Counted from the stretch's first letter, positions 49,569 through 58,108 are shown. The stretch: 64,000 nt of DNA from Caldilineaceae bacterium (GCA_026645575.1 JAPKMW010000007.1:1-64000); one strand, 5' to 3'. Translations and numbers: made by a program. Notes: generated by a model not told the origin, from the sequence alone.

Positions 49569-50819
49569 ATGCCGACTGACCCCACTGCCACTGTGCGACC
49601 AAAGGTACGTGCCGTACAGTGCGATTACCGCGCCACCGAAAAGGAGATTTACAACGCTTTGGTGCGCGCCACTGCGCCGATGACGGAAGCATGGCAACGC
49701 ATCCGCAAAGCCAAACGCATTGGTCTCAAATTCAACCAGGACAAACAGCCGCACAATCGAGTCTATTTCGAAGGGCAGTTGCAACAACTGGTTAGCGAAA
49801 AGGTGGCGCGCGCCTTTCTCCGCCTGCTGCGGGAACGCACCGACGCCGACTTGATTTGCAGCGATGTCAGCGCCTATGTGATGCACGGGGCCAAGCTTGA
49901 AGACACACTGACCTTTGCCCAAGTGCTGCGCGACTATCAGGTGCACTTTGCCGACGGCACCAAACCACCCTATAAGACGGTCACCGTGCCGGGTGATGGT
50001 TTCATGTTTCAGGAATATGTGCTGCCCGAAGCGGCGGTGGATGTCGATGAATTTATCTCCGTTGCCAAGCTCAAAAACCACGCCTTTATGGGCGTCACTC
50101 TCTGTGTCAAGAATCTCTTTGGCTTAATGCCCGGCGAGCCGGAGAGCCATACACGCACCTATTTTCATCATGTCGTGCGCATGCCCTATCTGCTGGCTGA
50201 TCTGGCGAAAATTTTTGACCCGGTGCTGAATGTCATTGATGGTCTTGTCGGTCAGGCCGGCCAGGAGTGGAGTAAGACCACCCCCAATCTAGCCCCGGCG
50301 CGCATCTGTAACACGCTGATTGTCGGCGATCAGATTATCGCCACGGACGCCTGCGCCGCCACTCTTATGGGACACGATCCACAGCGTGATTGGCTGACCC
50401 CTCCCTTCCATCGCGATCGCAACCATCTGCTCGTTGCGGCTGAAGGGGGCTTTGGCACGGTTGATCTCAACGCCATCGACTTCCAATCCGAAGTGCAAGG
50501 GCCGCTCGGTCACTTCTACGCCAACCACCAAGACCCGGAAGATCTGGTCATTAACGTGCGTCGCACCACGGCGGAACAGGGCTTGCTCTATTGTGATCGC
50601 CAGCGGCACTTTATCGATCGCTACGCCGGTCACTACATCCTTCTCCAAGGCGGTGAAGTACGGTGGAGTGGTCCAACCAGCCACATCCACATTGACCGCC
50701 GCCAACTCCCCGGCTTCCGCCCCGACCAGGGCATGTACCTCAAATATGTAGACCCAACCGAAAGTGAAGGTGAACAATTTAGCGTCTACGAACAGGCGCA
50801 GCGCGTGTTGGCAAATTGA
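49569..50819 (+). CDS. DUF362 domain-containing protein
   Basis: 416 aa. The DUF362 core includes KRIGLKFNQDKQPH, ISVAKLKNHAFMGVTLCVKNLFG and IDGLVGQAGQEW, then IVGDQIIATDACAATLMGHDP. DUF362 proteins are uncharacterised and often linked to iron-sulfur chemistry, but no CxxCxxC motif is present here. AGAGGA lies about 9 nt before the ATG at 49569. The octamer array separates it from the preceding gene. Function unknown. Confidence 0.88.
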   Translation: MPTDPTATVRPKVRAVQCDYRATEKEIYNALVRATAPMTEAWQRIRKAKRIGLKFNQDKQPHNRVYFEGQLQQLVSEKVARAFLRLLRERTDADLICSDVSAYVMHGAKLEDTLTFAQVLRDYQVHFADGTKPPYKTVTVPGDGFMFQEYVLPEAAVDVDEFISVAKLKNHAFMGVTLCVKNLFGLMPGEPESHTRTYFHHVVRMPYLLADLAKIFDPVLNVIDGLVGQAGQEWSKTTPNLAPARICNTLIVGDQIIATDACAATLMGHDPQRDWLTPPFHRDRNHLLVAAEGGFGTVDLNAIDFQSEVQGPLGHFYANHQDPEDLVINVRRTTAEQGLLYCDRQRHFIDRYAGHYILLQGGEVRWSGPTSHIHIDRRQLPGFRPDQGMYLKYVDPTESEGEQFSVYEQAQRVLAN

Positions 50820-50936
50820 TCGATTCCCGGGAGTTGGGTGTATGATGAAGCCGGTGCTGCTTACACCAGCGCTCTTGCTACAGCCTTGTAGACAAAGGAT
50901 GCGCTTGATCAGCGCCACGACAACCGAGGAGAAACG

Positions 50937-51164
50937 ATGGGCTTTTTACCAGGACCAATGGAATTGGTCATTATTCTGATTATTGTTGCCATGTTATTTG
51001 GCGTTGGCCGCTTGCCGGAAGTTTTCGGCGCCGTCGGCAAGGGGATTCGGGAATTCCGTCGCGAGACTACGCCCGCGTCGTCAGACGCGGTTTCACCAAC
51101 CGCGTCGTCCAGTGAAACCGTGGAACCGGCTGAAGCAGAAAACACCAACCTGCGTAATGCCTAG
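50937..51164 (+). CDS. tatA: Twin-arginine translocase subunit TatA/TatE
   Basis: 75 aa. An N-terminal membrane helix (MELVIILIIVAMLFG) is followed by the FG-hinge and amphipathic helix VGRLPEVFGAVGKGIREFRRE, then an acidic Ser/Thr-rich tail. This is the TatA family pattern. It forms the pore for folded proteins such as the Tat-signal lipoproteins encoded at 8795 and 54644. GAGGAG lies 5 nt before the ATG. No tatC is in the window. Confidence 0.92.
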   Translation: MGFLPGPMELVIILIIVAMLFGVGRLPEVFGAVGKGIREFRRETTPASSDAVSPTASSSETVEPAEAENTNLRNA

Positions 51165-51169
51165 GACAC

Positions 51170-51217
51170 AAGCCATTCGACTTCGCGGTGAAACTTCACC
51201 GCGAAGTCGAATGGCTT
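51170..51217. terminator. Bidirectional hairpin between tatA and DUF2277 genes
   Basis: A perfect 23-bp inverted repeat (AAGCCATTCGACTTCGCGGT and onward) with a minimal loop begins 5 nt after the tatA stop and overlaps the TAA of the convergent DUF2277 gene (51216-51218). It probably ends both transcripts. Confidence 0.75.
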
Positions 51218-51485
51218 AGCGCGCATAACGGGGCGCCGCCCGTGCCTTGGCCTTCGCCGCTGCGGTTTCACGGTCACGCGGCGGTGCATTGGTTGCGAGG
51301 GTATCAAGCAACGTTTGTGTAATCGCAGCGATCTCCTGCACCGCTTGGTCAAAAGCCGCTTGATTCGTTTGTGATGGTTTGGTAAAGCCACTCACCTTGC
51401 GCACATATTGTAACGCCGCGCCCTGAATCTCATCGGCAGTGGCTGGCGGTTCAAAGTTGAATAATGGTTTGATGTTGCGACACAT
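51216..51485 (-). CDS. DUF2277 family protein
   Basis: 89 aa with the family's signature start MCRNIKPLFNFEPPAT and the core EIQGAALQYVRKVSGFTKPS, ending in an Arg/Ala-rich tail. DUF2277 proteins are small conserved proteins without known function; some act in the context of DNA-binding or repair genes, which I cannot support here. It lies 12 nt downstream of the R2lox gene on the same strand, suggesting co-transcription. The ribosome site near 51490 is GGGGAG. Confidence 0.92.
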   Translation of the reverse strand: MCRNIKPLFNFEPPATADEIQGAALQYVRKVSGFTKPSQTNQAAFDQAVQEIAAITQTLLDTLATNAPPRDRETAAAKAKARAAPRYAR

Positions 51486-51497
51486 AAGCTGCTCCCC

Positions 51498-52376
51498 TCA
51501 ACTTTCTACATCCATCAACGCTGACACATCGGTATGGCGCGCTCGTTCGAGCCACGCCAGGCGCTTCTGAAACTGGTCAATGGCATAATTCACAAATTCC
51601 TCCTGGGTTAGACCAAAGGGCAGCGTTTCATAGGCCCCAAAGATCTCCCCGATGATCCCCAGCGCCAGCGGTAGCAGTTCATTCATGGTCCCTTCCGCTA
51701 CCGACCAGAGCGTTGGATCGGTCGCCAGCAGCCGCGCCATCAAGTAGAGACCATAGGCAATATGGCGCGACTCATCCTGCTTCAGCAGCCGTACTCCCTG
51801 ACACTGCCCCGGCATCAATCCGTTGCGTTCTAGACAGGCGACATAGGCATGATAGCCAGTCTCCGCCAATACCCCTTCGACAATAAAGTTATAGGTAACG
51901 GCGGCGCGTAGTTGGGCTGCCGGCGACGAATCGGTGCGCAACGCCAACATGGCCGCCGGTAGCTGCTCGTAAAACAGGGTGCGATAGCTGGCGGTGTGGT
52001 AGTGATTCAGATCACCGCTCACATTGGCGACTTCATCCAGAAACCGACGGAAGAAATCGGTGTGTTTGGCTTCTTCAAACAAGAAGGTGCTGAGAAATAG
52101 CTCCTCTTCTAGCCGTCCTTCCTGGGCAATGACCATGATCAGCGGCAGCAGATCCAGGGTGACCGCTTCCTCCCCGGCCTGAAAGAGCACCGTCAACCGC
52201 AGCAACACATCCTGTTCCAGCGGCGCCAAACGCTGCCAGTCCTGGCGATCCTGGCTAAAGTCGATGTCGCTGGGGTTCCAAATCCCCAGCCGTTTGGCCT
52301 TTTCAAAGAGGCGCATGGGCGCCGTGTTGCGCCGGAGGCCAGTTGTGGTCGTGGCAAAGCGTTGGTGATTGATCAT
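51498..52376 (-). CDS. R2-like ligand-binding oxidase (R2lox)
   Basis: 292 aa of the ribonucleotide-reductase R2 superfamily. All residues known for R2lox are in place and in the same numbering as the Geobacillus enzyme: metal ligands Glu69, Glu102, His105, Glu167, Glu202 and His205, and Val72 and Tyr162 which form the Tyr-Val ether cross-link around a Mn/Fe centre. The enzyme binds a fatty-acid-like ligand and is thought to be an oxidase; its physiological role is unknown. The ATG at 52376 is chosen at the start of the conserved part; an upstream in-frame extension of 69 codons is rejected. The ribosome site is weak. Confidence 0.93.
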   Translation of the reverse strand: MINHQRFATTTTGLRRNTAPMRLFEKAKRLGIWNPSDIDFSQDRQDWQRLAPLEQDVLLRLTVLFQAGEEAVTLDLLPLIMVIAQEGRLEEELFLSTFLFEEAKHTDFFRRFLDEVANVSGDLNHYHTASYRTLFYEQLPAAMLALRTDSSPAAQLRAAVTYNFIVEGVLAETGYHAYVACLERNGLMPGQCQGVRLLKQDESRHIAYGLYLMARLLATDPTLWSVAEGTMNELLPLALGIIGEIFGAYETLPFGLTQEEFVNYAIDQFQKRLAWLERARHTDVSALMDVES

Positions 52377-52447
52377 CTGTTGGTCTGTCCTGTTACGATT
52401 GGCTTTATGATGAGTATACCATAACTTGGCAAGAATCTTTTGTCTAC

Positions 52448-52477
52448 TTGGCGAATTGTCTGCTTGTCCGGTATACT
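52448..52477 (+). promoter_or_regulatory. Promoter of Gfo/Idh-PhyH-ABC operon
   Basis: TTGGCG (52448-52453) and TATACT (52472-52477) with an 18-nt spacer, 50 nt before the ATG at 52527. A minus-strand TATACT at 52413-52418 may serve the R2lox gene but lacks a good -35. Confidence 0.55.
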
Positions 52478-52526
52478 TCAGGCAGCCAATTGTTAAGCCA
52501 ACCCAGAACAGTAGAAAGAATCGAAC

Positions 52527-53609
52527 ATGTCCTACAAAGTCATCCTCGTCGGAACAGGCGGTCAGGGCCGCGCCTGGTGCCAACGTTTTCTACCCCCGAA
52601 TATCCAAGATGGCCTACTGGAAGTGGTGGCCGCGGTTGATGTCAACCCGGAAGCATTCAAGAACGCCCAGGAACATCTCGGCTTGCCCCTGGCGAAATGT
52701 TACACGGATGTGCAACGCGCCTTTGATGAAAACTCGGCCGATTTTTGTGTGATCGTCACGCCGCCGGCCTTTCACGAGGCGGTGGTCGATGTGGCGTTGG
52801 CGCATGACATGCACATTCTCTCCGAGAAGCCGATTGCCGACACGTTGGAAGGCGCCGTGCGCATTGCCGAAAAGGTCAAGCGCGCCGGCAAGAAGATGGG
52901 TGTCACCATGAGCCACCGCTTTGACCAGGACAAGACCACCCTGCGCCAGGAGTTGCGTTCTGGTCGCAATGGCGCCATCGACTACCTGATCTGCCGCTTT
53001 ACCTGCAACATGCGCAACTTTGGCGATTGGGGCGCCCACTTCCGCCACACCATGAAAGATGCGCTCATGATCGAAGGCTCGGTCCACCACCTGGACATTC
53101 TGGCCGATCTGGCCGGCGCCAAGTGCGACACCCTCTACGCCCAGACCTGGAACCCCACCTGGGGCGAGTATGGCGGCGACTCCCAAGGTTTGGTAACGAT
53201 GCACTTCCAAAACGGCGTGCGCGCTTTCTATGAAGGGGCCAAAACCAACGCCATTGGTCTCAATGGCTGGGCGCAGGAATATGTGCGCGCCGAATGTGAA
53301 AATGCTACGCTGATCATGGACCGCCGCCGCGTTGAACGCCACCCCTACGAGGGCGGTCGCATCTACAAGCGCGAGGGCGAAGGCGTCGAAATCACCCCCC
53401 TCGAACAGCGTAAATGGATGAACACCTGGCTGGTCGAACAATTTGTCCAGTGGCTCGACGGCGGTCCACAGATGGAGACCAACATCGAAGACAATCTCCA
53501 ATCGGTCGCCCTGATCTTCGCCGCCATCCAAAGCAGCCACACTGGGCAACCGGTCAAAGTCCAGGACCTGCTGGAAGCCACCCGCCGCCAGGTGCAAGCT
53601 TCTCTGTAA
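52527..53609 (+). CDS. Gfo/Idh/MocA-family oxidoreductase
   Basis: 360 aa. The nucleotide site is VILVGTGGQGRAWCQRF (about 4-20). The family motif SEKPIADT (about 96-103) supplies the catalytic Lys, and GSVHHLDILADL (about 182) holds the conserved HxxD pair. It is an NAD(P)-dependent sugar or cyclitol dehydrogenase of unknown substrate. The next gene is a PhyH oxygenase and then a sugar transporter, implying that the three parts handle one compound. It is paralogous to the enzyme at 11688. Confidence 0.92.
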   Translation: MSYKVILVGTGGQGRAWCQRFLPPNIQDGLLEVVAAVDVNPEAFKNAQEHLGLPLAKCYTDVQRAFDENSADFCVIVTPPAFHEAVVDVALAHDMHILSEKPIADTLEGAVRIAEKVKRAGKKMGVTMSHRFDQDKTTLRQELRSGRNGAIDYLICRFTCNMRNFGDWGAHFRHTMKDALMIEGSVHHLDILADLAGAKCDTLYAQTWNPTWGEYGGDSQGLVTMHFQNGVRAFYEGAKTNAIGLNGWAQEYVRAECENATLIMDRRRVERHPYEGGRIYKREGEGVEITPLEQRKWMNTWLVEQFVQWLDGGPQMETNIEDNLQSVALIFAAIQSSHTGQPVKVQDLLEATRRQVQASL

Positions 53610-53712
53610 GTAAGACAGTAGGTCAGTAGGACAGTAAATCAGGGTAGAAGTTTAAACCGTTCTCCGTTTCACTGTCTCACTGTCTTACTGTGCCACTGTC
53701 CTACTCTGATTC
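53606..53712. repeat. Degenerate octamer hairpin array
   Basis: GTAAGACA, GTAGGTCA, GTAGGACA, GTAAATCA form the left arm and CACTGTCT, CACTGTCT, TACTGTGC, CACTGTCC the right arm, around an AT-rich loop containing GTTTAAAC. It includes the TAA stop of the Gfo/Idh gene (53607-53609) and ends 15 nt before the PhyH start. Confidence 0.88.
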
Positions 53713-53727
53713 ATACCGGAGGTATAA

Positions 53728-54495
53728 ATGGCTCTTACTCAAGATCAACTTTTTGAATTTGACGTACAAGGTTATCTTCATTTGCGGGGCGCCCTTACCC
53801 CTGCCGAAGTGACCGAGTACACCACCTGGATGGACGAAACCCAATCCACCAATGTCCAGGCGCTTAACGATGATTTTCCCGAAGGTCTCAAACAACAGCT
53901 AAACCGCCCCGTCTCACGCATGGTGGACGCCGACACCCGCTTTGCGCGCCTCTTCGACCACCCAGTCGTCGCCCCCTATCTGGTCGAATTTCTAGGGCCG
54001 GACTACAAACACATTGACAACGATCTCTACTACACCTACCCCGGTTTCCAAGGCGGTCACTGGCACCGCGGCGTGCGCACCCACCCCACCGGTCATGTTG
54101 TGGACGGTAAATTTATCTGCCCAATGGTCAAAGTCTTCTACTGCATGAGCGATGTCGGCCCCGGCGAAGGCGAATTTGTCGTCATCCCCGGCTCCCACAA
54201 AGCCATGTTCAAGCTGGAATGGGATGGCCGCATTGATCTGCCTGGCCAACACATCTTTGATAATGTCAAAGCCGGCGACGTGATCATCTTCAACGAAGGG
54301 TTGATCCACAACGGTCGCCCCAATCCCAGCCAGAAGACGCGCAAAACCCTGATCATCAACTTTGGTCGCAGCGAAGCCGGCGTCTGGCGCGGCTACCGCC
54401 CCAAACCGGAGACGTTGGCTGCAGTCACCCCCAGCCAGCGCGCGATTTTGTCGAATCGCACTCCTGATTTTTGGAAGGAACCGGCGTTGGCCTGA
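53728..54495 (+). CDS. PhyH (phytanoyl-CoA dioxygenase)-family protein
   Basis: 255 aa double-stranded beta-helix protein. Family features: FDVQGYLHLRGALTPAEV at the N-terminus, GGHWHRG (about 109-115), VKVFYCMSDVGPGEGEFVVIPGSHK and IIFNEGLIHNGRPNPS with His194. In Fe(II)/2-oxoglutarate oxygenases the first metal motif is HxD/E; here it reads His113-Arg-Gly115, with no acid in the expected place. It may be a natural variant of a subfamily, a halogenase-like site or use another ligand. GGAGG lies 7 nt before the ATG. It sits between a Gfo/Idh enzyme and a sugar ABC system. Confidence 0.88.
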   Translation: MALTQDQLFEFDVQGYLHLRGALTPAEVTEYTTWMDETQSTNVQALNDDFPEGLKQQLNRPVSRMVDADTRFARLFDHPVVAPYLVEFLGPDYKHIDNDLYYTYPGFQGGHWHRGVRTHPTGHVVDGKFICPMVKVFYCMSDVGPGEGEFVVIPGSHKAMFKLEWDGRIDLPGQHIFDNVKAGDVIIFNEGLIHNGRPNPSQKTRKTLIINFGRSEAGVWRGYRPKPETLAAVTPSQRAILSNRTPDFWKEPALA

Positions 54496-54497
54496 GG

Positions 54498-54542
54498 GAA
54501 GATAGGAAGACAGAAGACAGAAGTCAGAGGTCAGAGGTCAGG
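54498..54542. repeat. Single-arm 7-bp degenerate array
   Basis: Consecutive units GAAGACA, GAAGACA, GAAGTCA, GAGGTCA, GAGGTCA begin 3 nt after the PhyH stop. There is no inverted arm. Confidence 0.75.
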
Positions 54543-54643
54543 AACAACATGCTTTTATTGGCGGATTGGTCGGCACGGTGAAATCCCCCGACGCGACAAC
54601 CAAATCCGTTACTTTCACGAATCCATTATTCCAAGGAGGAATC

Positions 54644-55996
54644 ATGTCAAATTTTGTACAGAGTGGAATGAGTCGACGCGCCGTACTCAAATGGTTGGCA
54701 TTGGCGTCGGGTGGGGCGATGATGGCGGCCTGTGTACCGGCGGCGCAACCGGGCGCCGGCACGGAAGCGAGCGCCGATGGCGCTACGGCGGAAAAGGCTG
54801 AATTAGGCGTGCTGGTCTGCTGCTATACCACGCCTGAAGTGGAGTTGCGCGAAGCCTACAATAAGAAATTTATTGAAGTCTACCCCAGCGCCGGCGTTAA
54901 TATGGAACTGCTGGCGGGACAAAATTATTTTGAAAAGTTGCAAACCTTAATTGCCGCCGGTACGCCGCCTGATGTTTTTGACATGTGGGAAGGCTACATC
55001 CAGCCCTATGCCAAAAATGGCGCGCTGCTTAACCTTGACCCACTGCTGGAAGCCGATGAAAAGATCAAGAAGGATGATCTTGTCCCCGCTGCGCTGGATG
55101 CCGCCAGTTGGGAGGGCAACCTCTATTCGCTGACCATTGGCTTTATGCCCGGCCCGATTTCGCTCTACTATAACACCCAACACTTTGCCGATGCCGGTCT
55201 CGACGCGCCGACGCCTGACTGGATGTGGGATGATCTGCGTAAGGCCGCCCAAGTGCTGACCAAAGACACCAACAGCGATGGTACGCCGGAAACCTGGGGT
55301 CTCTCCTTTGACCTCTGGTTTGTGCCCTGGCTCTACTGGATCTGGTCGAATGGCGGCGATGTCTTTAATGCCGAGCAGACCGTGTCCACCCTCGACGACC
55401 CCAAGAGCGCGGCGGCCATTCAATACTGGGCCGACCTGGTGAACGTGGACAAAGTCGCTGTGCCGCCGGCCACCCTCGCCTCCATGCAGGGCGGCGTCAA
55501 CGCCTTCATGAGCGGCGCCGTCTCCATGTACCTGGGCAATACTTGGGATGTTTCCACCCTCAAACAGGCGCAGGATTTCTCCTGGAAGGCTGTTCTCTCG
55601 CCCAAGGCCAACGACGGCAATCGCATTTGGTATGAACACTTCTGGTGCTGGGCCATCTCCTCGCAGACCAAGGTGGCTGATGTGGCCTGGGACTTTGCCC
55701 GCGACTTTGTTCTCGATCGTGTCATTGATCCAGCCACGCCGACGATCCCGCCACTCAAACAACTGCTCGACCAATTTGACACCGACACCAACAAGGAACT
55801 GGGCTACACCCCCCTCATCACCCTTGCCACCGAACCCAATCTCTTCCGCATCCCCGGCTCTGGCGACAAGTGGGACAAGATCAGTGGCATGATCCAGGCC
55901 GAACTCGATCTCGTCTTCATTGCCGAAAAGACGGCGGCAGACGCAGCGGCGGCGGTGGTGCCGACGATTAATGAGGAATTGGCGCGTACTTCGTAA
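54644..55996 (+). CDS. Extracellular sugar-binding lipoprotein (CUT1)
   Basis: 450 aa. Twin-arginine signal (MSRRAVLKWLALASGGAMMAAC) with lipobox Cys at about 30, then a typical maltose-type binding protein: LQTLIAAGTPPDVFDMWEG, WMWDDLRKAAQVLTKDTNSDG and MSGAVSMYLGNTWDV. AAGGAGG lies just before the ATG at 54644; the upstream in-frame extension is rejected. It delivers a carbohydrate to the permeases encoded at 56196 and 57096. No ATPase gene is in the operon. Confidence 0.92.
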   Translation: MSNFVQSGMSRRAVLKWLALASGGAMMAACVPAAQPGAGTEASADGATAEKAELGVLVCCYTTPEVELREAYNKKFIEVYPSAGVNMELLAGQNYFEKLQTLIAAGTPPDVFDMWEGYIQPYAKNGALLNLDPLLEADEKIKKDDLVPAALDAASWEGNLYSLTIGFMPGPISLYYNTQHFADAGLDAPTPDWMWDDLRKAAQVLTKDTNSDGTPETWGLSFDLWFVPWLYWIWSNGGDVFNAEQTVSTLDDPKSAAAIQYWADLVNVDKVAVPPATLASMQGGVNAFMSGAVSMYLGNTWDVSTLKQAQDFSWKAVLSPKANDGNRIWYEHFWCWAISSQTKVADVAWDFARDFVLDRVIDPATPTIPPLKQLLDQFDTDTNKELGYTPLITLATEPNLFRIPGSGDKWDKISGMIQAELDLVFIAEKTAADAAAAVVPTINEELARTS

Positions 55997-56170
55997 GATA
56001 TTGAGATATTGGGTATTAGGTATTGGTGTAAAAATTCGGTAATTGATTAACTGATGTTACCCACTGGGCGCGCCGCCATCTCTGGTGGTAGCCGGTAAGG
56101 ATACCGGCGTTCCCAGGAGGAGCTGCGTAACATCATTGATTAATAATACCCAATATCTAATATTCAATAC
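55997..56170. repeat. Nested palindromic repeat element
   Basis: Outer arms of GATATTGA, GATATTGG, GTATTAGG units (55997-56026) pair with their inverted relatives (56144-56170). Inside, TTGATTAACTGATGTTAC (56043-56060) pairs with GTAACATCATTGATTAA (56127-56143), and GCCGGT/ACCGGC forms an inner hairpin at 56091-56108. It starts immediately after the TAA at 55994-55996. Confidence 0.85.
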
Positions 56171-56195
56171 TCTCTTTTTGTAAAGGTTTCAGTTG

Positions 56196-57095
56196 ATGAC
56201 ATCCTTCCGCCGCCGCGAAGCATTCATGGGCTATCTCTTTTTGAGTCCCTGGCTGCTGGGCTTTTTGATCTTTCTGGCGGGGCCAATGGTTGCCTCGCTC
56301 TATTTTAGCTTTACCGAGTATAAGGTAATCAAGGCGCCGCTCTGGATTGGGCTGGCGAACTATCAACGGATGCTGGGCGATGATCTCTTCTGGCATTCGT
56401 TGAGCGTGACGGGGCGCTATACGCTGGCGAGTGTACCCCTGGGGATTGCCGTGGCCTTGGCGCTGGCGACCCTGCTCAACCAGCGCATTATTCTGCTGGG
56501 CATCTTTCGCACGCTTTTCTACCTGCCGTCGCTCGTCTCTGGGGTGGCGGTGGCAATTGTCTTTGCCTGGCTCTTTAATGGGCAATTTGGCGTGCTCAAC
56601 TATCTGCTCTCCTTTGTCGGCATCAAGGGGCCGAACTGGCTGGGCAGTCCCAGTTGGGCGCTTTGGGCCTTTGTCCTGATGGGGCTGTGGGGCGTGGGCG
56701 GCAATGTGGTGATCTTTCTGGCGGCGTTGCAAGGGGTGCCGCGTGCCCTTTATGAAGCTGCTGAAATCGATGGCGCTACCCCCTGGCGGCGCTTCCGTCA
56801 TATCACCCTGCCCATGATCTCGCCGGCCATTCTCTTTGTGGCGATTATGGGCGTCATCGGCAGCTTCCAGACCTTTACCCAATCCTACATTATGACCGGC
56901 GGCGGCCCAGCCAATTCGACCCTCTTTTACCTGCTCTATCTCTACAAAAATGCCTTTAACTGGTTCGAGATGGGCTATGCCTCGGCGTTGGCGTGGTTGC
57001 TCTTCCTGGTGATCATTCTCTGCACCATGCTATTGCTGCGCACCTCGGCGCGCTGGGTCTATTATGAAGGCGATACAGAGAAACAGGGGGCGTAA
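56196..57095 (+). CDS. Sugar ABC transporter permease (MalF/UgpA-like)
   Basis: 299 aa, six membrane helices. FLSPWLLGFLIFLAGPMVASLYFSF is the usual first helix, and EAAEIDGATPWRRFRHITLP (about 189-208) is the ATPase-contact EAA loop. The ATG at 56196 follows AAAGG by 9 nt. It precedes its partner permease with no gap. Confidence 0.93.
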   Translation: MTSFRRREAFMGYLFLSPWLLGFLIFLAGPMVASLYFSFTEYKVIKAPLWIGLANYQRMLGDDLFWHSLSVTGRYTLASVPLGIAVALALATLLNQRIILLGIFRTLFYLPSLVSGVAVAIVFAWLFNGQFGVLNYLLSFVGIKGPNWLGSPSWALWAFVLMGLWGVGGNVVIFLAALQGVPRALYEAAEIDGATPWRRFRHITLPMISPAILFVAIMGVIGSFQTFTQSYIMTGGGPANSTLFYLLYLYKNAFNWFEMGYASALAWLLFLVIILCTMLLLRTSARWVYYEGDTEKQGA

Positions 57096-58001
57096 ATGAT
57101 CAAGCAACAAGCCGTCAATACAGGAACAGTTAACACTGGCGCCGGTAAGCGCCCCCTGTTCAAGCGCCAGTTCATCCGCACGATCCTGCAACAGACCTTG
57201 ATCTATCTGTTGCTCTTTATCGGTGGTGCTGCCTTTCTCTTGCCCTTTCTCTGGATGCTCTCGTCATCGCTCAAGGCGCCGGGGGCTGGTTTCAAATTTC
57301 CGCCCGAATTTATTCCCCAAGAATTTCTCTGGAGCAATTACCCACGCGTCTTTGTGTTGATCCCCTTTACTACCTTCCTACAAAATAGTTTGTTGGTCGC
57401 CGGCCTCTCACTGGCAGGGGAGATCCTCTCAGCGTCGCTGGTTGCCTATTCCTTTGCGCGGCTGCGCTTTCCGGGGCGGGATACGCTCTTCCTGCTCGTT
57501 CTTGCTACCATGATGATCCCCTACCCGGTGACCATGGTGCCAACCTTTATCCTCTTCAAGCTGTTGGGCTGGGTCAACACCTACCTGCCGTTGGTGCTGC
57601 CTCCTTGGTTTGGGCCGGCCTTTTCGATCTTCTTGCTGCGCCAGTTCTTCCTCACCATCAACCGGGAATTGGACGAAGCGGCCAAGGTGGATGGCGCCAG
57701 CGAATTTCTCATCTACCGGCGCATCATCCTGCCCCTTTCCAAGCCGGTGTTGGCGACGGTCGCCATCTTTGGCTTTGTCGCCTATTGGAATGACTTTTTG
57801 GGGCCGCTTATTTACCTAAGCGACAGCAGCCTCTACACCCTGGCGCTGGGCATGAACTTTCTGCGTTCCTTCCGCGGCGGCGGTGAACTGGCAATTCAAA
57901 TGGCGGCTAGTGTCATGTTTGTCACACCCTGTATTATCCTCTTTTTGATTGCCCAGCAATATGTCGTCGAGGGGATTGTGACAACGGGGATTAAGGGGTG
58001 A
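57096..58001 (+). CDS. Sugar ABC transporter permease (MalG/UgpE-like)
   Basis: 301 aa, six membrane helices. LPFLWMLSSSLKAPG, FARLRFPGRDTLFLLVLATMMIP, the EAA loop DEAAKVDGASEFLIYRRIILP and the C-terminus AQQYVVEGIVTTGIKG are all family hallmarks. The ATG directly follows the stop of the first permease (TAAATG), so translation is coupled. It ends the 52527-58001 operon. Confidence 0.93.
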   Translation: MIKQQAVNTGTVNTGAGKRPLFKRQFIRTILQQTLIYLLLFIGGAAFLLPFLWMLSSSLKAPGAGFKFPPEFIPQEFLWSNYPRVFVLIPFTTFLQNSLLVAGLSLAGEILSASLVAYSFARLRFPGRDTLFLLVLATMMIPYPVTMVPTFILFKLLGWVNTYLPLVLPPWFGPAFSIFLLRQFFLTINRELDEAAKVDGASEFLIYRRIILPLSKPVLATVAIFGFVAYWNDFLGPLIYLSDSSLYTLALGMNFLRSFRGGGELAIQMAASVMFVTPCIILFLIAQQYVVEGIVTTGIKG

Positions 58002-58023
58002 ACCGGGAAGCGCAACAAGCTGT

Positions 58024-58108
58024 GTGCAACACCTGTCAGGTTTCGCAAACCTGACAGATCTTTCGTTTCCTTGTCATCGAGGTTTCCCACGATGACAAGG
58101 TGTTGCAC
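58024..58108. repeat. Cruciform-like three-stem repeat
   Basis: Outer arms GTGCAACACCT (58024-58034) and AGGTGTTGCAC (58098-58108) enclose two hairpins: CTGTCAGGTTT...AAACCTGACAG (58033-58057) and CCTTGTCATCG...CGATGACAAGG (58069-58100). It lies 22 nt after the permease stop and may terminate transcription. Confidence 0.8.

Noticed and set aside
51498..52583. Longer R2lox form starting at 52583
   Set aside because: The added 69 residues are not conserved and cross the divergent promoter region and the start of the Gfo/Idh gene; numbering of the ligands fits the short form exactly.
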